Origin: Hyalangium ruber
GTDB taxonomy: Bacteria > Myxococcota > Myxococcia > Myxococcales > Myxococcaceae
Assembly (NCBI RefSeq): GCF_034259325.1
Contig: NZ_JAXIVS010000022.1
Location: 1 to 64,000, forward strand
Reading direction: 5' to 3'
Length of the DNA: 64,000 bases
Shown here: piece by piece, positions 44,043 through 53,160 of the stretch
How the letters are laid out: each line of letters begins with the position of its first letter
How positions within the stretch are numbered: position 1 is the first letter of the stretch
The notes under the pieces: generated by a model
What the model saw: only the letters and a program-made list of their open reading frames with translations
What the model was told of the DNA's origin: nothing
The model's database searches: none
Made by a program: the position numbers and the translations under genes

Positions 44043-46232
44043 TCAACTCGCCGGAGGCACGGGCGCGGTCGGTGAGCGCAGCGTCTCGGCCGGCAGTTCC
44101 GGCGCCGCCGCGTGCCGCATCAGCGACTCGATGGGCTTCGGGTCTGCCATGCGCCGCGCCATCTCCAAGAGCACCATCTGGCTGCGCACGGGTGCCCCAT
44201 CCTGCCCCACCGGTACATACGTCCCCTCGCGCTGCAGCCTTCGCGCCTTCACGTTGTCCTTCAGCCCCACCCCCAGCACCTCGTCCAGCAACCGCTGCCT
44301 CAGCGCCGGCTCCTCCACTGGGAACATCGTCTCGATGCGCCGCACGAAGTTGCGCGGCATCCAGTCCGCGCTCGACATCCACACCTCCGCCTGGGCCCCT
44401 TCCCCAAACGCGAACACCCGGCTGTGCTCCAGGAACCGATCCACCACGCTCGTCACCCGGATGTTCTCGCTCACCCCGGGCACTCCCGGCCTCAAGCAGC
44501 ACACGCCTCGAACCAATAGATCGATGCGCACCCCCACCTGACTCGCCACATACAGCGCGCGAATCACGCTCGGGTCCACCAGCGAGTTCATCTTCGCCAC
44601 GATGCGCGCCGGCTCTCCCTTCTTCGCCTTGTCCACCTCGCGCTGGATCAGCGACAGCACCTTCTCCTGCAACCCCATCGGCGCCACCGCCAGCCGCTTC
44701 CACTGCGGCGCCGTCGAGTACCCCGTCAGCATGTTGAACAGCGCCGTCACGTCCTCGGCGATCTCCTGCCGCGTCGTGAACAGCGACAGGTCCGTGTATT
44801 GCCGCGCCGTCGTCGGGTTGTAGTTCCCCGTCCCCAGATGCACGTAGCGGCGAATCCCGTTCCCCTCACGCCGCACCACCATCGCCACCTTGCAGTGCGT
44901 CTTCAGGCCGATCAGCCCGTAGACCACGTGGACCCCGTTCTCTTCCATCCTCCGCGCCCAGGCGATGTTGTTCGCCTCGTCCAGCCGCGCCTTGATCTCC
45001 ACCAACACCGCCACCTGCTTGCCGTTCTCCACCGCTCGCGTCAGCGCCCGAGCAATGGGGCTGTCTCCGCTCGTCCGGTACAGCGTCTGTTTGATCGCCA
45101 GGACGTTCGGGTCCTCCGCCGCCTCCTCCAGGAAGCGCACCACCGGATCGAACGACTCGTAAGGGTGGTGCAGCAGCAAGTCCTTCTTGGCGATGACGCT
45201 CAGCACCGGCTCCTCGTCCCGCAGCACCGGAGGCACCGCCGGAACGAACGGCTCCACCCGCAGCTCCGGCCGCGCATCCAAGTCCGTCAGCGTCATCAAG
45301 TCCGAAGGCTGCAACGGCCCGTGCAGCCGATACACATCCGGCGTGCCCAGCTTCAGCGCCGCCGCCAGTGCCGCCTCCAGCTCCGCGCTCGCCGCCGCGT
45401 CCAGCTCCAGCCGCACCGCCGCGCCCCGGTCCCTCCGGCGCAGCTCCTCCTGAATCGTGGAGAGCAGATCCGCGCTCTCCTCCTCGTCCACGTTCAAGTC
45501 CCAGTTGCGCGTCACGCGGAAGGCCGCCGTCTGCTCCACCGCGAAGCCTGGGAACAGCTCCCCTGCGCACAGGGAGATCAACTCCTCCAGCGGCAGCACC
45601 GCCAGCACCACGCCCTGCGGCGCCGGCAGCGGCACCAACCGGCTGAGCACGCTGGGCACCTGCACCACCGCCAGCGAGGTCTCCCGCATGTTGCGCTTGC
45701 GCTTGGGCCCCTCGCGCCGCAGCAGCACCGCCACGTTCAACGACTTGTTGCGCAGGTGCGGAAACGGGTGCCCCGGATCCACCGCCAGCGGCGTGAGCGC
45801 CGGAAACACCGAGGAGCTGAAGTACGTCTTCGCCGCCGCCTTCTGCTCCGACGTGAGCTTGTCCCGCGTCAGCACCGCCACCCCGTGGCTCGCCAGCTTC
45901 GGCAGCAGCTCCTCGCGCCACAGCCGGTACGCCGCGTCCACCATCGCGTGGACCCGCTCGCTGATGGCCGAGAGCTGCTCCGCCGGCAACATGCCGTCCG
46001 CCGCCGTCTCCGCCACGCCGCTGGCCAACTGCTGCTTCAACCCCGCCACCCGCACCATGAAGAACTCGTCCAGGTTCGAGGTGGTGATGGCGAAGAACTT
46101 CAGCCGCTCGTAGATGGGCAGGCTCGCGTCCGCCACATCCGCCAGGACTCGCTCGTTGAAGGCAAGCCAGGACAGCTCGCGGTTGATGAAGAGCTGGGGG
46201 TCGTTGAGATCCACGAAGACAGACTCTTGCAT
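44043..46232 (-). CDS. ppk1: Polyphosphate kinase 1
   Basis: A 729-residue enzyme that makes polyphosphate from ATP. Canonical start region FINRELSWLAFNERVL and LKFFAITTSNLDEFFMVRVAG. The autophosphorylated histidine is in GLKTHCKVAMVVRRE (H446), followed by HLGTGNYNPTTA and DLSLFTTRQEIAEDV. The C-terminal SADWMPRNFVRRIETMFPV is typical. ATG 46230-46232 is the start; the frame extends four codons to a GTG. It is divergent from the ppx/gppA gene, 113 bp apart. Confidence 0.96.
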   Translation of the reverse strand: MQESVFVDLNDPQLFINRELSWLAFNERVLADVADASLPIYERLKFFAITTSNLDEFFMVRVAGLKQQLASGVAETAADGMLPAEQLSAISERVHAMVDAAYRLWREELLPKLASHGVAVLTRDKLTSEQKAAAKTYFSSSVFPALTPLAVDPGHPFPHLRNKSLNVAVLLRREGPKRKRNMRETSLAVVQVPSVLSRLVPLPAPQGVVLAVLPLEELISLCAGELFPGFAVEQTAAFRVTRNWDLNVDEEESADLLSTIQEELRRRDRGAAVRLELDAAASAELEAALAAALKLGTPDVYRLHGPLQPSDLMTLTDLDARPELRVEPFVPAVPPVLRDEEPVLSVIAKKDLLLHHPYESFDPVVRFLEEAAEDPNVLAIKQTLYRTSGDSPIARALTRAVENGKQVAVLVEIKARLDEANNIAWARRMEENGVHVVYGLIGLKTHCKVAMVVRREGNGIRRYVHLGTGNYNPTTARQYTDLSLFTTRQEIAEDVTALFNMLTGYSTAPQWKRLAVAPMGLQEKVLSLIQREVDKAKKGEPARIVAKMNSLVDPSVIRALYVASQVGVRIDLLVRGVCCLRPGVPGVSENIRVTSVVDRFLEHSRVFAFGEGAQAEVWMSSADWMPRNFVRRIETMFPVEEPALRQRLLDEVLGVGLKDNVKARRLQREGTYVPVGQDGAPVRSQMVLLEMARRMADPKPIESLMRHAAAPELPAETLRSPTAPVPPAS

Positions 46233-46238
46233 GGAAAG

Positions 46239-46267
46239 GCCCACGTCACGTCACGGACGTGTCACAG
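46239..46267 (-). promoter_or_regulatory. Spaced direct repeats upstream of ppk1 (PHO-box-like)
   Basis: On the minus strand CTGTGAC-N4-CCGTGAC-N4-CGTGGGC, an 11-bp repeat period like that of PhoB boxes (CTGTCAT-N4-CTGTCAT). It ends only 7 bp before the ppk1 ATG, which is close for an activator site, so it is a weak candidate. Confidence 0.25.
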
Positions 46268-46345
46268 GGGACCCACCCCGCCAACGCTCCGGCAGGGACT
46301 GCATCCCCCTCGCGTTGGAGCCGCTACACTGCCGCCCTCCTGTTT

Positions 46346-47848
46346 ATGCCCACTTCGACGATCCAGCCCGTCCTCGCCGCCATCGACGTCGGCACCAATG
46401 CCGTCCGCCTGGAGCTCGCGCGTCCGGATCCCGACGGCGCCCTCGAGACGCTCCACCAGGAGCGAGACCCCATCCGTCCGGGCGAGGGCGTCTTCTCCAC
46501 CGGCTCCATGCCCAAGGAGACGGCGGACCGGCTGCTGTCCACCCTGCGCCGCTACTCCGCCCTGTGCCGCCGTCACAAGGCACGCGTGCGCGCCGTGGCC
46601 ACCAGCGCCCTGCGCGAGGCGCGCAACCGCACCGAGGTCGTCCGTCGCGTGCGCGAGGAGGCCGGGCTGGACCTCGAGGTCGTCAGCGGCAAGGAGGAGG
46701 CGCGCCTCATCTGCCTCGGCGTGCTGCACCGCAAGCCGTCCGATGCGCGCTCGCTGCTGGTGGACATCGGCGGCGGCTCCACCGAGGTGGCCACCGCCAC
46801 CGGTGAGCGGCCCGACAACCTGTGGAGCCTCGCCCTGGGCGCCGTGCGCCTCACCGAGGTGTTCGACGCCTCCAAATCCGTGACGCCCAAGCAGCTGAAG
46901 CTGATGCGCAGCTTCGTGGCCGAGGTCATGCGCAAGACGCTGCCCGAGAAGCTCCCCAAGGTGCCCCGCGTGGCCCTGGGCTCCTCGGGCACCATCAACG
47001 GGGTGGTGGGCTTTGCCTCCGCCGACGGCGCCGGCAGCGCCACCGCCCGGCAGATCAGCCACGCGGTGGAGACCCTGGCGGAGATGTCTCCGGAGCGGCG
47101 CCGCAAGCGCTTCGATCCCCGCCGCGCCGACATCATCGTCTCCGGCGCCGTCATCCTCGAAGGCGTGGTAAAGCACCTGGGCGTGGAGTCGGTGGCCGCC
47201 GTCAACCGCGGCCTCCGCGACGGCCTGCTGGTGGACCTGCTCTACCGCCAGGACGCCTCGCGCGCCGACCACAGCCTGCGGGAGGCGGCGCTGGCCATCG
47301 GGCGGCGCTTCTTCTTCGACGAGAAGCACTCGCGCCAGGTGGCCCGGCTGGCCCTCGCCCTGTTCGATGACCTGGCGGCGCTGCACCACCTGCCCCTGTC
47401 CACCCGGCCGTACCTGGAGGTCGCCGCGCTGCTGCACGACATTGGCACCGCCGTGAGCCACGAGCGCCACCACAAGCACACCTATTACCTCATCCACAAC
47501 GCGGACATCCCCGGCCTGGCCGACCGCGAGCGCGAGCTGGTGGCCCGCGTGGCCCGCTACCACCGCCGCAGCGCCCCGGACCTCGCCCACTCCGGCATGG
47601 AGGGCCTGACCGCTCCCGAGAGACGCACGGTGCGCAAGCTCGCCACCCTGCTGCGCCTCGCCAACTCGCTGGACCACAGCCACCAGCAGCCCATCAAGTC
47701 GCTCAAGGCCACCAAGAGCCGCGAGGGCGTCTCCCTGCACCTGTCCGCGCACAAGCCCGTGGACCTGGAGCTCTGGAACGCCGAGCGCGAGGTGGCCAAC
47801 TTCCGCAGCGTCTACGGCAAGCGGCTCTCGTTCCACGCCAGCCGATAG
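46346..47848 (+). CDS. ppx: Ppx/GppA-type phosphatase with C-terminal HD domain
   Basis: A 500-residue protein. The N-terminal ASKHA fold (about 8-310) has AAIDVGTNAVRLELA, VATSALREARN, the catalytic-region VVSGKEEARLI and LLVDIGGGSTEV. The C-terminal HD-like half (about 330-490) has LLHDIGTAVSHERHHKHTYYLI. Enzymes of this type degrade polyphosphate from the ends or hydrolyse pppGpp to ppGpp; the sequence does not separate the two. Divergent partner of ppk1. Confidence 0.92.
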   Translation: MPTSTIQPVLAAIDVGTNAVRLELARPDPDGALETLHQERDPIRPGEGVFSTGSMPKETADRLLSTLRRYSALCRRHKARVRAVATSALREARNRTEVVRRVREEAGLDLEVVSGKEEARLICLGVLHRKPSDARSLLVDIGGGSTEVATATGERPDNLWSLALGAVRLTEVFDASKSVTPKQLKLMRSFVAEVMRKTLPEKLPKVPRVALGSSGTINGVVGFASADGAGSATARQISHAVETLAEMSPERRRKRFDPRRADIIVSGAVILEGVVKHLGVESVAAVNRGLRDGLLVDLLYRQDASRADHSLREAALAIGRRFFFDEKHSRQVARLALALFDDLAALHHLPLSTRPYLEVAALLHDIGTAVSHERHHKHTYYLIHNADIPGLADRERELVARVARYHRRSAPDLAHSGMEGLTAPERRTVRKLATLLRLANSLDHSHQQPIKSLKATKSREGVSLHLSAHKPVDLELWNAEREVANFRSVYGKRLSFHASR

Positions 47849-47997
47849 CGCTCGACCCCTCCCCTGCCCTCCAGAAGAGGCGGCGCCGCGCGCTTTGCCC
47901 TCCCCCGGCCGGATGGCCAGCCTCCATGGCGCAGGGCTCGCCGTGCGGGCGCGCCCGTACCCTCCCAGCGCCCGGTTGGGGGAAGGAGCTGCGCGCG

Positions 47998-49218
47998 ATG
48001 AAAGCCGTCGTTTTCCATGGAATCGGTGACATCCGGCTCGAGGAAGTCGAGGAGCCGCGAATCGAGAAGCCCACGGACGCCATCGTCCGCCTGAGCGCCA
48101 GCGCCATCTGCGGCACGGACCTGCACATGATTCGCGGCACCATGCCCGGCATGCGCCCCGGCACCATCCTCGGCCACGAGGGCGTGGGCTACATCGAGGA
48201 GCTGGGCGAGGACGTGCGCAACTTCAACGTGGGCGACCGCGTCGTCATCCCCTCCACCATCGCCTGTGGCAGCTGCGTGTACTGCCGCGCCGGCTACTAC
48301 GCCCAGTGCAACGAGGCCAACCCCAACGGCGCCCAGGCGGGCACCGCCTTCTTCGGCGGCCCGGAGATGACGGGCCCCTTCCACGGCATGCAGGCCGAGA
48401 AGGTACGCGTGCCCTATGCCCACGTGGGCCTGGTGCGCGTGCCCGAGGGCGTCACCGATGAGCAGGCCATCCTCCTGTCGGACATCTTCCCCACCGGCTA
48501 CATGGGCGCGGAGCTGGCGGAGATCAAACCCGGAGACACCGTGGCGGTGTTCGGCTGCGGCCCCGTGGGCCAGTTCGCCATCGTGAGCGCCAAGCTCCTG
48601 GGCGCCGGCCGCGTCTTCGCCATCGACTGCCACGACGACCGGCTGGAGATGGCGCGCGCCCAGGGCGCGGAGATCATCAACTTCGACGCCGAGCACCCCG
48701 TGGAGACGCTGCTGCGGCTCACCGGCGGCATCGGCGTGGACCGCGCCATCGACGCGGTGGGCGTGGACGCCATGCACCCGCACCACGGGCCAGCCGCCAA
48801 GGAGGCCAAGGCCGAGAAGTCGGAGTTCAAGCGCGAGGTGAAGGAGGTGGCCCCCAAGACGAACCCGGACGGCGGCAACTGGGTGCCAGGGGATGCGCCC
48901 GCGCAGGCGCTCATCTGGGCCGTGGCGGCGCTGGCCAAGGCGGGCACCCTGTCCATCATCGGCGTCTACCCGCAGACGGCGCGCACCTTCCCCATCGGCG
49001 AGGCGATGAACAAGAACCTCACGATGAAGATGGGCAACTGCAACCACCGCAAGTACATCCCCAAGCTGCTGGAGCTGGTGCGCACCGGCGTGGTGGACCC
49101 CACCGCCATCCTCTCGCGCGTGGAGTCGATGACGAGCGCCATCGACGCCTACCGCAACTTCGACCTGCGCAAGCCCGGCTGGCTCAAGGTGGAGCTCGAG
49201 CCGCCCATGCTCACCTGA
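47998..49218 (+). CDS. Zinc-dependent alcohol/formaldehyde dehydrogenase
   Basis: A 406-residue medium-chain dehydrogenase. Catalytic zinc residues are in ICGTDLHMIRG and GHEGVGYIEE, and the structural-zinc lobe is CGSCVYCRAGYYAQC. The cofactor motif is GCGPVGQFAIVSAK. An insertion of about 45 residues (HHGPAAKEAKAEKSEFKREV onward) is typical of the glutathione-independent formaldehyde-dehydrogenase branch. The substrate is not certain. AAGGAG precedes the ATG at a good distance. A terminator follows. Confidence 0.88.
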   Translation: MKAVVFHGIGDIRLEEVEEPRIEKPTDAIVRLSASAICGTDLHMIRGTMPGMRPGTILGHEGVGYIEELGEDVRNFNVGDRVVIPSTIACGSCVYCRAGYYAQCNEANPNGAQAGTAFFGGPEMTGPFHGMQAEKVRVPYAHVGLVRVPEGVTDEQAILLSDIFPTGYMGAELAEIKPGDTVAVFGCGPVGQFAIVSAKLLGAGRVFAIDCHDDRLEMARAQGAEIINFDAEHPVETLLRLTGGIGVDRAIDAVGVDAMHPHHGPAAKEAKAEKSEFKREVKEVAPKTNPDGGNWVPGDAPAQALIWAVAALAKAGTLSIIGVYPQTARTFPIGEAMNKNLTMKMGNCNHRKYIPKLLELVRTGVVDPTAILSRVESMTSAIDAYRNFDLRKPGWLKVELEPPMLT

Positions 49219-49234
49219 GCCCCGCTGGAAAGGC

Positions 49235-49273
49235 AGAGGCCCGACACTCTCGAAGGAGTGCCGGGCCCTCTTT
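49235..49273 (+). terminator. Rho-independent terminator of the dehydrogenase gene
   Basis: AGAGGCCCGACACTC (49235-49249) pairs with GGAGTGCCGGGCCCTCT after a 5-nt loop, with minor bulges, followed by TTT. It starts 16 bp after the stop. Confidence 0.75.
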
Positions 49274-49338
49274 GCGCGGGAGGAGGGGGTCGATACCTCC
49301 CGCGCGGTCACCGTGAGGAGCGCCTCGGGCGCTCGGGA

Positions 49339-52300
49339 CTACCGGTACACCGTGTAGCCGGCGGCCGCGCCGTCGTCGATGCCACCGCGGCCCGACTGGT
49401 CGTGCGGCACCACGAACTTGCAGGTGGCCGTCTGCTGGGCGCCGGAGCTGTCCGTCACCTTGAAGCGCACGCCGTACACCCGGCCGTTGCCCTTGCCCTG
49501 ACGCTCGGCGCGGAGCTTGAAGCTGCTGGCGCCGGTGATCTCGATGTCGTCATCCGTGTTGCCGTCGCCGTTGCCGTTCGCGTCCTCGGGCTCGTCGCTG
49601 TAGATGGAGAGGATGGTGCCCATGGTGTTGATGTTGCCGTTGCTGCCGCCGTTGTCGCCGCAACCGCCCCCATCATCGTCGCCGCACGTGGTCTGAACCG
49701 AGGCGCAATCCGAGAGACGGAAGGACTGCATCTTGTGGTTCGGCGGCCAGATCTCCTGCGTGGGCTTGACCGTCACCGTGGTGGAGCAGGCGTTCACCAC
49801 CGTCACGGACCGCGTCACCGAGGCGGACAGGCCCACCGCGTCCTGCACCCGGTAGGTCAGGGTGTAGGTGCCAGCCACCGCGGTGTTCACCGAGCCCGTC
49901 TTCACGATGGCGCTCGTCAGGTTGCCGGCGCAGCTGTCCGAGGCCGTGGCGCCCGGATCCGTGAAGGACGCGCCGCGATTGACGCTCATGGAGGCGGAGC
50001 CCACCAGGGCGATGCTCGGCGCCTTCGTGTCGTTCACGGTCACCGTGCGCACCACCGAGGCCGCGTTGCCCGAGGCATCCTGCACCCGGTACGTCAGCGG
50101 GTAGGCGCCGCGCACCGCCGCGTTCACCGAGCCCGTCTTCACGATGGCGCTCGTCAGGTTGCCGGCGCACACGTCGCTGGCCACCGCACCAGCCTCCGTG
50201 TACTGGCCCACGCCGCACTCCAGCGTCTGCGCGGCCGCGCCGTTGAGCGCGATGCTCGGCGCCTTGGTGTCCGCCACCTGCACCGCGCGCGCCACCGAGG
50301 CGCTCAGGCCCGCGCCGTCCTGCACCGAGTAGTTCACCGTGTAGCTGCCCACCGCCGCCGCGTTCACCGCGCCGGAGGTGACGATGGCGCCCGTCAGGTT
50401 GCCCGAGCAGACATCCGCCGCCGTGGCGCCCGGGTTGCTGAAGCTGTCCACGCCGCACTCCAGCCGCATCGACGCCGCGCCCACCAGGGCGATGCTCGGG
50501 GCCAGCGTGTCATTCACGCTCACCGTGCGCACCGCCGAGGCCGCGTTGCCCGAGGCGTCCTGCACCCGGTACGTCACCGCGTAGGCGCCACGGGCCGCCG
50601 CGTTCACCGCGCCGCTCTTCACGATGGCGCTCGTCAGGTCGCCCATGCACAGGTCGCTGGCCACCGCGCCGGCCTCCGTGTAGTGGCCCACGCCGCACTC
50701 CAGCGCCTGGGTCGCCGCGCCGTTGAGCGTGAGGCTCGGCGCCTGGGTGTCCGCCACCTGCACCGCGCGCGCCGCCGAGGCGCTCAGGCCCGCGCCGTCC
50801 TGCACCGAGTAGCTCACCGTGTAGCTGCCCACCGCCGCCGCGTTCACCGCGCCGGAGGTGACGATGGCGCTCGTCAGGTTGCCCGAGCAGGCGTCCGCCG
50901 CCGTGGCGCCCGGGTTGTTGAAGCTGTCCACACCGCACTCCAGCCGCATCGAAGAGGCGCCGTTCAGCGTCACGCTCGGGGCCAGCGTGTCATCCACGTT
51001 CACCGTGCGCACCGCCGAGGCCGCGTTGCCCGAGGCATCCTTCACCGAGTAGCTCACCGCGTAGGCGCCGCGCGCCGCCGCGTTCACCGCGCCGCTCTTG
51101 ATGATGGCGCCCGTCAGGTCACCCGCGCAGGCATCGCTGGCCACCGCGCCGGCCTCCGTGTACTGGCCCACGCCGCACTCCAGCGCCTGGGTGGCCGCGC
51201 CGTTGAGCGCGAGGCTCGGCGCCACCGTGTCCGCCACCCGCACCTCGCGGCTCACCGAGGCCGTGTTGCCCGCGCCATCCTGCACCCGGTAGTTCACCGT
51301 GTAGCTGCCCACCGCCGCCGCGTTCACCGCGCCGCTCTTGGAGATGGCGCCCGTCAGGTTGCCCGCGCAGGCATCCGCCGCCGTGGCGCCCGCCTCCGTG
51401 TACTGGCTCAGGCCGCACTCCAGCGTCTGCAGGGCCGCGCCGTTGAGGTCGATGCCAGGCGAGCGCGTGTCCACCATCGTCACGGAGGTGGCGCACGTCG
51501 CGTCATTCGTCCCGTCGTTGGCCAGCCACGTCACCGTGCGCGGCGTGCCCAGCGCGTAGGACTCGCCCTCCATCAGGTACGTCACGAACGGGGTGCCGCA
51601 GTTGTCCGTCGCCGTGGCCGGGTTGTGCTCCGGAGAGACGCTGCCCATGCCGCACTCGAAGGAGCGGGCCGCCGGGCAAGAGATCTCCGGGGCGATGCTG
51701 TCCACCACGTTGATGGTGGCGGTGCAGCTGCCCACCAGCCCGTGCGCGTCCGTGCAGGTCAGCGTGGCGGTGTACCGGCCGATGCCGAAGGAGGTCACGT
51801 CCTGCGTGCAGCCCACCAGGTCCCCGTCCGCGTCATACGAGCCGTCGTCGATGGAGCCGCCCGCGCCGCAGGTGCCGGCCGGCGTGCCCAGCGTCAGGTG
51901 CTTGCACACGGCCACCGGCGGGCGGCGCGTGGGCGGAGGGGGCGGGGGCGGCGTCGGCAGCAGCCGGCAGGAGCGCGGGCACACGCCCTTGCCGTTATCG
52001 AAGCCCAGGTCGCAGTCCTCACCCTCGTTGACGACGCCATCGCCACACCAGTCCAGCCGGCACGTCGCCGAGCACACCGAGCCCAGAGCGCCGCTCTCCT
52101 GGCCCAGATCGCACTCCTCGTCCTCCTGCTGCTCCCCGTCACCGCAGCCCACCAGCGTCACGCCGCGCGCCAGCACGTAGGGGGCGCCGAACGTGCCGTC
52201 CGTGAAGTCGTGCCCGCCCTGGTGCGCCCCGCGCGAGCTCTTCTCGTACACCGCGATGGACCAGGGGGAGAAGTCGGCCATGGGGAAGGTGTCGAACGCG

Positions 52301-52962
52301 GCGCCCACCGAGCAGGCCCAGTTGGACATCGTCTCGTCCGAGAGCGCATCCAGCGTCGGGTGCGAGGCAACGATGTGGGCCTTGCCGTGGCAGCCGCCGC
52401 TCTGCACCGAGAACTGGCCGAAGGGCTCCAGCAGCTCCACGTGCGTGTTGGGCGCCGCGTTCTGGTAGTAGCAGCTCAGCGAGGCGTAGAAGCCCGTCTT
52501 GCCGGACAGCCGGGAAGCGAACTGGATGGACTTCTCCGTCACCTGCCCCGGGGCGCCGTTATGCACCGGCGCCGTGCCCGAGATGAGGATGTTGCCGTTG
52601 ACCACCGGGCCCCACACGTGGCGGTTGGCCACCGCCGCCGACACCGCCTCCAGGTTCGCGCACGAGGCATCGCCCAGGACGATGGCGCGGTAGGCGCCGA
52701 ACTCCTCGGCCGACATCATCGCCCACTGCTCCGGGGTGGCGAGGACCGCCGTGTAGCCCAGATCGCTGACCGCCTGGAACTCGGCGCTCTGCGCACCGCC
52801 CGTCACCGTGCTGTCCAGGATGAGCACCTGGTTCGTGCTGAACACCGCGTCCTGGCGAGTGGCCAGGGCACGGTGCGACTCGGTGGGAACCGACTCCTGA
52901 CCACAGGCAGCGGTCAGGGCGACCATCAGCAGTGACGCTTTCCACAAGTTTGCGCGGCTCAT
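49339..52962 (-). CDS. Large surface lipoprotein with seven Ig-like repeats
   Basis: A 1207-residue protein. Signal MSRANLWKASLLMVALTAAC, lipobox TAAC. Order: an N-terminal domain (about 45-250); a Cys-rich EF-hand-like region with repeated CGDG...CDLG motifs (about 275-330); a Pro-rich linker; two HYR/PKD-like domains; then seven Ig-like repeats of 80 residues (DUF5011-type, LxGAAxQxLECG...YTEAG...GNLTxAI); and a C-terminal domain with EIWPPNHKMQSFRL and an Asp/Gly-rich loop. The repeats have a 240-bp DNA period. Probably a surface adhesin or structural protein; function inferred. GGAG precedes the ATG. Confidence 0.88.
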   Translation of the reverse strand: MSRANLWKASLLMVALTAACGQESVPTESHRALATRQDAVFSTNQVLILDSTVTGGAQSAEFQAVSDLGYTAVLATPEQWAMMSAEEFGAYRAIVLGDASCANLEAVSAAVANRHVWGPVVNGNILISGTAPVHNGAPGQVTEKSIQFASRLSGKTGFYASLSCYYQNAAPNTHVELLEPFGQFSVQSGGCHGKAHIVASHPTLDALSDETMSNWACSVGAAFDTFPMADFSPWSIAVYEKSSRGAHQGGHDFTDGTFGAPYVLARGVTLVGCGDGEQQEDEECDLGQESGALGSVCSATCRLDWCGDGVVNEGEDCDLGFDNGKGVCPRSCRLLPTPPPPPPPTRRPPVAVCKHLTLGTPAGTCGAGGSIDDGSYDADGDLVGCTQDVTSFGIGRYTATLTCTDAHGLVGSCTATINVVDSIAPEISCPAARSFECGMGSVSPEHNPATATDNCGTPFVTYLMEGESYALGTPRTVTWLANDGTNDATCATSVTMVDTRSPGIDLNGAALQTLECGLSQYTEAGATAADACAGNLTGAISKSGAVNAAAVGSYTVNYRVQDGAGNTASVSREVRVADTVAPSLALNGAATQALECGVGQYTEAGAVASDACAGDLTGAIIKSGAVNAAARGAYAVSYSVKDASGNAASAVRTVNVDDTLAPSVTLNGASSMRLECGVDSFNNPGATAADACSGNLTSAIVTSGAVNAAAVGSYTVSYSVQDGAGLSASAARAVQVADTQAPSLTLNGAATQALECGVGHYTEAGAVASDLCMGDLTSAIVKSGAVNAAARGAYAVTYRVQDASGNAASAVRTVSVNDTLAPSIALVGAASMRLECGVDSFSNPGATAADVCSGNLTGAIVTSGAVNAAAVGSYTVNYSVQDGAGLSASVARAVQVADTKAPSIALNGAAAQTLECGVGQYTEAGAVASDVCAGNLTSAIVKTGSVNAAVRGAYPLTYRVQDASGNAASVVRTVTVNDTKAPSIALVGSASMSVNRGASFTDPGATASDSCAGNLTSAIVKTGSVNTAVAGTYTLTYRVQDAVGLSASVTRSVTVVNACSTTVTVKPTQEIWPPNHKMQSFRLSDCASVQTTCGDDDGGGCGDNGGSNGNINTMGTILSIYSDEPEDANGNGDGNTDDDIEITGASSFKLRAERQGKGNGRVYGVRFKVTDSSGAQQTATCKFVVPHDQSGRGGIDDGAAAGYTVYR
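49880..51560 (-). repeat. Seven 240-bp tandem coding repeats
   Basis: The marker sequence ATGGCGCTCGTCAGGTT or its close variants recurs at 49907, 50144, 50384, 50624, 50864, 51104 and 51344: five intervals of exactly 240 bp and one of 237. Two sub-types alternate (YTEAG type and FNNPG/FSNPG type), so a 480-bp unit was itself duplicated. Confidence 0.9.
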
Positions 52963-53027
52963 GTGGCACTCCGGGGTGGGCTGATGTAGGACGTGGGCTG
53001 AAGGATTCCAGCTGCCCGCGAATATTC

Positions 53028-53058
53028 TATCTATGTACGAAACCCGGAAAACAGTCAA
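53028..53058 (-). promoter_or_regulatory. Possible sigma-70-type promoter of the repeat lipoprotein
   Basis: On the minus strand TTGACT (53058-53053) is followed 18-19 bp later by ATAGAT/TAGATA (53034-53028). It lies in a locally AT-rich stretch in the 198-bp gap, 66 bp upstream of the ATG. Confidence 0.45.
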
Positions 53059-53160
53059 GCGCAGCTGAACTTTTACAGTAGGAAAGGTCTTCAAAGCAGG
53101 TTTACCCAGCGTGAAAACGCTGAGACACACCTATTTTCAGTAGGTTACGGGACTCCAGGT

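Noticed and set aside
49880-51560. Regular repeats that might suggest a CRISPR-like or satellite array
   Set aside because: The 240-bp period is a multiple of three, lies within one long frame and encodes recognisable Ig-like domains.
49258-52935. A 1225-residue plus-strand frame with repeats
   Set aside because: It mirrors the 240-bp repeats of the true minus-strand lipoprotein gene; the translation is Arg/His/Val-rich without domains.
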